Shown here piece by piece: positions 60,052-64,000 of a stretch of 64,000 nt of DNA. A program made the position numbers and the translations under genes. Source of the stretch: a virus; IMG/VR virus record IMGVR_UViG_3300036768_001863, positions 113,476-177,475 of that record; one strand, given 5' to 3'. How positions within the stretch are numbered: position 1 is the first letter of the stretch; the number at the start of each line of letters is the position of its first letter. The notes below the pieces were generated by a model that saw only the letters and a list, made by a program, of their open reading frames with translations, did not search any database and was not told the DNA's origin.

Positions 60052-61170
60052 TCACTTTCCCCGCGCCAGGTACTCGTCACGCCAGCGGGCAAACTCGTCC
60101 ATCGGTTCTTCCGCCCGCAGCAAGCGGGCTACCAGGTCAAAGACCTCTGGTTCCTTCTCCCTGTCCACCTCCAAGGGCAGCAGTCCCAACGGCGTGGCAG
60201 CCTCCTCGCCCCCGCCGCCCAGAGGCACGTCAACCACGGACACCGGCGCAGAAGCACCGCGCTCCGAGGGCGATAGCTCGTGGAAATAGAGGATGGCTCT
60301 GCCAGCGGCCACCTTCTCCACCCGGCGCACCGTCTCGGGCAAACGGTAGCTGTAGGACACGCGCAGGTAAGGTCGGCGGACATCGTCCGGGTAGCCTTCC
60401 TCCTCCGCGCATTGCTCCGCCCGCTCCAGCTCGCCCGGCAACGTTCCCAGGAGGCGCTCCAGGTCTTCCGTGCTGGCCACCAGCCCGCCGTCAATCAGGA
60501 CGCGGCTCTTGAGGCGCTCCCGCCGCCAACTACCATCCCGGTCCAGAAGGACGTAGAAATGCTCGTGCGGCTCGTCCATCCTCTGGGCGCACGTGGCCCC
60601 CGGCGAGCAGACTAACACCGGAGCACCCGCAGCGTTCCGCCGACGCTCCAGCCGGAACTGGTGCAAGTCGCCAGTGAGGACATGGTCCACATGCCCGGGC
60701 AGCTGAGCAAACTCTCCCTGAGGGACGGCAATGGAGCCCATCCACTCCCCCCACGCCTGGTGAGCCACCAGCAGGTTGCACTCCGCCGGCACGTCGCGCA
60801 GGAACTGCTGGAGCTGGCCGTGCGTCTGAAAGTCGAGGCCGTAGCAGACGTGCGGCCCCAGGGGCACCACCCGACAGTGCAGGTGCTGGGCGTGCCGGTG
60901 GACGGACGGCCAGGGCGGGTCGTCCGTGTCGTGCTGTCCCTGGATGAAGTAGAAGCCGATGCCGGCCTCCTCCAGGGAGTCGATGAAGCGGGACATGGCA
61001 TGGATCGCCCGGCTCCGGTTGGACTGCCTGTCGATGCCGTCGCCGGCCAGCACGACCTGCCGGACCCGGTGCTTCCGGGCAGCCTGGGCAATCTGGGAAA
61101 GGGCAAAGAACTCGTCGCCCCGCCGGTCGCGCAGATGCGCGTCGGCGAAAAACAGGGTGTCGTAGGGCAC
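60052..61170 (-). CDS. sbcD: SbcD/Mre11-like nuclease subunit (T4 gp47-like)
   Basis: A 372-residue protein with the Mre11 phosphoesterase order: LFFADAHLRDRR (D-x-H), VVLAGDGIDRQ (GD), FYFIQGQHDTDD (canonical GNHD has Asn; here Gln), LLVAHQAWGEW (His) and HVLTGDLHQFRL (His). The Asn-to-Gln change sits at a catalytic position and may alter activity. A capping domain follows. GTG at 61170 is the start; its ribosome site (AGAAAGGA) is rather distant. Forms the nuclease half of the complex with the SbcC-like protein encoded next. Confidence 0.9.
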   Translation of the reverse strand: MPYDTLFFADAHLRDRRGDEFFALSQIAQAARKHRVRQVVLAGDGIDRQSNRSRAIHAMSRFIDSLEEAGIGFYFIQGQHDTDDPPWPSVHRHAQHLHCRVVPLGPHVCYGLDFQTHGQLQQFLRDVPAECNLLVAHQAWGEWMGSIAVPQGEFAQLPGHVDHVLTGDLHQFRLERRRNAAGAPVLVCSPGATCAQRMDEPHEHFYVLLDRDGSWRRERLKSRVLIDGGLVASTEDLERLLGTLPGELERAEQCAEEEGYPDDVRRPYLRVSYSYRLPETVRRVEKVAAGRAILYFHELSPSERGASAPVSVVDVPLGGGGEEAATPLGLLPLEVDREKEPEVFDLVARLLRAEEPMDEFARWRDEYLARGK

Positions 61171-61236
61171 GGCCCGGTGCCGTCCTTTCTCTAGTCACCT
61201 CCCCGGTGCCAGGAACACTCCAGGCAGACGGGGACA

Positions 61237-61422
61237 TCAATAATCCCAGTGGTCGGAGGCGGAGGGTCGCTCGGACAAGACGCGCAGCGTCCTCGGCTGG
61301 TAAAACACCTCCTGCTTCTGCTTGCAGTCCTGACAGCGCCGGACCCGCTCCGGGTCTGGACTGACGAAGAGCCAGCCGCACTTCATGCACGGACGGACTC
61401 CCGCTTCCGGTTGTTCACTCAT
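61237..61422 (-). CDS. Small zinc-ribbon protein, 61 residues
   Basis: Begins MSEQPEAGVRPCMKCGWLFV and continues with RRCQDCKQKQ, a two-CxxC zinc-ribbon. The start at 61422 is set by GGAGGT eight bases upstream. Such small ribbons bind nucleic acids or proteins. Just upstream of sbcD in the same orientation. Confidence 0.72.
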   Translation of the reverse strand: MSEQPEAGVRPCMKCGWLFVSPDPERVRRCQDCKQKQEVFYQPRTLRVLSERPSASDHWDY

Positions 61423-61565
61423 CTTCTGACACCTCCCTGTGCCAGGAGCATGTGCTACCACGGCGGACGGTATACCCGGCAGGTGCCTGCCAGAGCATAC
61501 CGTACCGCGCCAGCCGGCCACAGCCGGCCAGACCGTCTCCTATCCCTGGTAACGGTCACGAGTCA

Positions 61566-61670
61566 TCAAGTGCAATAGCCGCCAGCGAAGCCACGCTCCG
61601 GGTCGCCGTAGGTGCTACCCAGGCCCAGGACCAACACGCCCACACGGACAGCCAGGGATGTAGTCGTCAT
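61566..61670 (-). CDS. Possible small hydrophobic peptide, 34 residues
   Basis: Reads MTTTSLAVRVGVLVLGLGST, then a Gly/Tyr/Cys end. A strong GAGGAGGGA lies five bases before the ATG, and the first half is hydrophobic enough for one membrane segment. It fills part of a stretch of about 330 bases with no larger gene. Another very short ATG frame (61702-61749, 15 codons) with AGGAG upstream lies before it. Confidence 0.35.
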   Translation of the reverse strand: MTTTSLAVRVGVLVLGLGSTYGDPERGFAGGYCT

Positions 61671-61754
61671 GGACTTCCCTCCTCAACGGGTACTTGCCGT
61701 CCTATGACGGCGTGCAAGAAATCTCCGCCGCCTTCTTCCTGGTAGCCATCGGTA

Positions 61755-62201
61755 TCACTCCTGGTTCAGCTCCCTCGTGGCCACCAGACGCACACCAGCC
61801 TTGACCATCTCGCGGCACAGCAGCTCTTCCGGCGGACAGCTGCGCAGGAACTCCTCCGCCTCGGCAACCGGAACCTGCCGGTGGTGGGCAATCAGCTCCG
61901 CCGGCGTGGCAAACACAGTCAATGAGTCGGGCGGGCAACGGAGCAGCCCTTCCGGCAACAGCATGTCCCGCCCCACGTTGGCCCGGAAGATGGCAGCTCC
62001 GGCGCACTGCAACAGCGCCGGGTCACGGCGATCCGAGGCATAACGCGGGTCCATGTGGCACGGAAGCAGGAACGGCCCCCATGCCTGACCGACGTAGACG
62101 GCAGGGTCTGCCCCGCCCGTGGTGCCAGGCGAAGTGGAACGGGAAAACGGGCACTCCGCGCAAGGCTTGCGCCCACTACGACGTTGCGCTGGGACAGCCA
62201 T
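61755..62201 (-). CDS. Cys/His-rich protein of DUF6283-like type, 148 residues
   Basis: KPCAECPFSRSTSPGTTGGA near the N-terminus, then LLPCHMDPRYASD, LLQCAGAAIFRANVGR and a helical C-terminus (AEAEEFLRSCPPEELLCREM). The C-x2-C-P, C-H and C-x-G/N-x-x-R pattern is what I recall for DUF6283, an uncharacterised family with a probable metal site. The start at 62201 (MAVPAQRRSG) has GGAAGGAGAGG upstream. Confidence 0.65.
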   Translation of the reverse strand: MAVPAQRRSGRKPCAECPFSRSTSPGTTGGADPAVYVGQAWGPFLLPCHMDPRYASDRRDPALLQCAGAAIFRANVGRDMLLPEGLLRCPPDSLTVFATPAELIAHHRQVPVAEAEEFLRSCPPEELLCREMVKAGVRLVATRELNQE

Positions 62202-62242
62202 AACCTCTCCTTCCCCGAAAAGTAAAGTACCATGTCCCGCCG

Positions 62243-63550
62243 TCACCTCTGAGGTTGAGGCAACTGGCTGGATGCATCTCCACTTACCTCCTCTCCATCT
62301 TCTCCTCCCACCTCAGCGCCGTCTGAGCCAACGCTGCCATCTTCCAGACCTGGCAGCAGACGGAGGCTGCGCCTCCTGGGAGACGTACCCGGACAGGACA
62401 GGCTCACCCCCACCAGCTCATCCAGCCCCGACATCAAGGTCACGAACCACTCGGGCACCACGCGCTCTCCCTCTGGCCACATGCCCAGCATGGCCGCGAC
62501 CCGCTCGACTTCCTGTCGCCGGAGGAAATACCGGGCGCGGCAGCCGATGTCCAGGTACACGTCACCTCTGGCCGTGACCCGGTGGACAAAGAAGCGGCCA
62601 AACCGCGGCCGGCTCACGTTCGGCGACCTCTTGCCATCCACGCGGGTATAGATCCCCCACTTGCGCTCCACACCCGCGCGCACCAGCGGCAGCAGGCCAG
62701 CGAAATCACTCACTGCCACCTGCAGGCCACACGATGTCTGCACTTCTCCGTTCCAGGGGCGAATGGAGAGAGGCAAGGTGACAGGGGCACCGTCCATCGG
62801 CGGAGGATGCGGCAGATCGACGACCTCGCCAATATGCCAGCGTCGGAGTGCGTGGTTGTAGCGCTGGAGATATTCCTCCACTTCTTCCCGATGGTACGAG
62901 TAACGGCGCAAAAACCTCCACCTCTCTATCGCGTCAAAGTAATCCGCCAGCACCAGCTGCTCCCTCCGGTCGTACTCCGGGACGCGGAAGCTGTGCTGGA
63001 TGTTGAAGAAGCGGCAGTAGTCCTCCGCCGATTTCTGGACATCCTCCAGATGGTCAAGACGGAATCTCCTGCTGCTCAGGGAGCGCATCATGCGCTCAAA
63101 CGCCTCGTCGATGCACCGCTGGAAATAGCTCAAGTTGTCCCGGTGCATCTGGCGGATGGAATCGACCTTGTACCACGACTCATCTTCCAGGGATAGTCTC
63201 TCGCCGTTGTTCGCCTGCCTGACATCCTCTGACGAGAAAAGAAGAGATGGGTAAATTTTCGGCACCTTCCACTTCCAGCGGAAATTGTCGCTGATCCGCC
63301 CCCGCACCAGGGACATGTGGCATGCCGTGGTCACACTGTACGGCCGATAGTCGGTGAAAAGGACGCCACGGTGACAACCATCCGGCATGGCAGAAGGCGC
63401 AGGTATGAAGCGGGCAATCGGGAAGTGAGGTCCGTAGCTGTAAATCGTCTGGCCACGAAAGTACAAACTGCCGCTCCTGTTACGCGCGTGTGGCTGATTC
63501 TGCTCCATCCATAACGACACCACGTCGTAGTTGCTCACAACGGTGCGCAT
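62243..63550 (-). CDS. Hypothetical phage protein, 435 residues
   Basis: No named family. It opens with a beta-rich region containing GSLYFRGQTIYSYGPHFPIA, a pattern that recurs in phage proteins of unknown role, then YKVDSIRQMHRDNLSYFQRC, a helical middle with many Arg/Tyr, and a C-terminal VTARGDVYLDIGCRARYFLR. The last 40 residues are acidic and Ser/Gly-rich. The ATG at 63550 has AGGAGGGG upstream. Its size and Arg/Tyr content suggest RNA or DNA contact, unproven. Confidence 0.68.
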   Translation of the reverse strand: MRTVVSNYDVVSLWMEQNQPHARNRSGSLYFRGQTIYSYGPHFPIARFIPAPSAMPDGCHRGVLFTDYRPYSVTTACHMSLVRGRISDNFRWKWKVPKIYPSLLFSSEDVRQANNGERLSLEDESWYKVDSIRQMHRDNLSYFQRCIDEAFERMMRSLSSRRFRLDHLEDVQKSAEDYCRFFNIQHSFRVPEYDRREQLVLADYFDAIERWRFLRRYSYHREEVEEYLQRYNHALRRWHIGEVVDLPHPPPMDGAPVTLPLSIRPWNGEVQTSCGLQVAVSDFAGLLPLVRAGVERKWGIYTRVDGKRSPNVSRPRFGRFFVHRVTARGDVYLDIGCRARYFLRRQEVERVAAMLGMWPEGERVVPEWFVTLMSGLDELVGVSLSCPGTSPRRRSLRLLPGLEDGSVGSDGAEVGGEDGEEVSGDASSQLPQPQR

Positions 63551-63571
63551 CCATCCCCTCCTGCCTGCTAG

Positions 63572-64000
63572 TCATCTCAACCGGGAACGACCCGGCCGTG
63601 CCGGCTCGTTCCCCTCCGCAGGCGGCGTGCGCCGCGCCGGCGGCACGTCATAACCCAGGCGGTACATGGCCTCATTCCAGGCAGCCGCCTGCCAGCCAAG
63701 AGACGGCGACCGGCCCCGGTAGCTCCGCTCCAGGAAATCCCACAGGTCCACCTCCTTCTCCCCAAGGCGCTCCGCCAGCACGGCGCACAGCGCCTTCCGG
63801 GCAGAACGGAACAACTCGTCTGTGCCGGTAGCGCCGTCCGCCGGGTCAAAGACCAAGTGCAGCCACTCCAGCAGGTCATGGCGCCGCTCCCCCACAGAGT
63901 AGTTCCAGCACAGCTCGGCGGCAGACAGCAGCGGCACCTGGGCCGGCCAGCCGCGGTCCGACTTCCGCCGGCAGGCCAGGGACGTGTCTGCCGGTCCCAC
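63572..64000 (-). CDS. Hypothetical protein reaching the right window edge
   Basis: At least 142 residues; the frame is open to the last base, so the true start probably lies outside. Visible segments: PLLSAAELCWNYSVGERRHD, LLEWLHLVFDPADGATGTDE, ARKALCAVLAERLGEKEVDL and WQAAAWNEAMYRLGYDVPPA. Helical, no family recognised. It lies 21 bases upstream of the 435-residue gene. Confidence 0.6.
   Translation of the reverse strand: MGPADTSLACRRKSDRGWPAQVPLLSAAELCWNYSVGERRHDLLEWLHLVFDPADGATGTDELFRSARKALCAVLAERLGEKEVDLWDFLERSYRGRSPSLGWQAAAWNEAMYRLGYDVPPARRTPPAEGNEPARPGRSRLR

Noticed and set aside
57946-60276. 776-codon plus-strand open frame opposite sbcC/sbcD
   Set aside because: Low-complexity Gln/Leu/Arg/Pro reading of the coiled-coil codons of the SbcC-like protein; no independent support.

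Overview
The window is about 64 kb of GC-rich DNA in which every gene I can support lies on the minus strand. Genes are packed with short gaps or ATGA-type stop/start overlaps and mostly have strong AAGGAGG-type ribosome binding sites, some with GTG starts. The content points to the genome of a large tailed dsDNA bacteriophage: a portal protein, a full phage replication and recombination set, nucleotide metabolism genes and many orphan proteins, with no ribosomal or core cellular genes. The host cannot be named from this sequence. No terminase, capsid or tail genes are recognised, so the structural region is only partly inside the window.

Layout in window order (transcription runs from right to left). 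1-3.1 kb: metallophosphoesterase (cut by the left edge), cupin, CAP/SCP-domain protein and a membrane-anchored papain-like cysteine peptidase. 3.1-5.3 kb: a TROVE/Ro60 protein preceded by a structured non-coding region that folds as a circularly permuted tRNA mimic, the hallmark of YrlA-type Y RNA. 5.3-12.5 kb: two very large Pro-rich, glycine-zipper proteins, probably virion or membrane proteins, one with an internal tandem duplication. 12.6-16.9 kb: a small orphan, a 2-oxoglutarate oxygenase-like protein, a tubulin/FtsZ-family GTPase and two glycosyltransferases. 16.9-23.1 kb: portal protein carrying a LAGLIDADG intein, then three orphan proteins. 23.1-28.7 kb: an expanding cassette family of three MORN-repeat proteins, each with its own conserved leader and hairpin terminator.

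28.7-43.4 kb holds orphans, a RuvC-like nuclease, a DnaQ-like exonuclease, ThyX interrupted by an intein, a DNA-ligase homologue whose motif I has lost its catalytic lysine, zinc-binding and DNA-binding-like orphans, and a third glycosyltransferase. 43.4-61.2 kb is the replication and recombination core: RecA-like recombinase, a probable ssDNA-binding protein with an extreme acidic tail, P-loop dNMP-kinase-like protein, family A DNA polymerase fused to a uracil-DNA-glycosylase-like domain, DnaG-type primase, DnaB-like helicase, SF2 helicase, and the SbcC/SbcD (gp46/gp47, Rad50/Mre11-like) pair. 61.2-64 kb holds small cysteine-rich proteins and orphans; the last gene reaches the right edge.

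Most striking: the phage-borne Ro60 and Y-RNA-like locus, the three-copy MORN cassette, two inteins, a tubulin-like GTPase, the apparently inactivated ligase, and several genes nested in or overlapping the 3-prime ends of their upstream neighbours. Long plus-strand open frames are antisense shadows caused by high GC.
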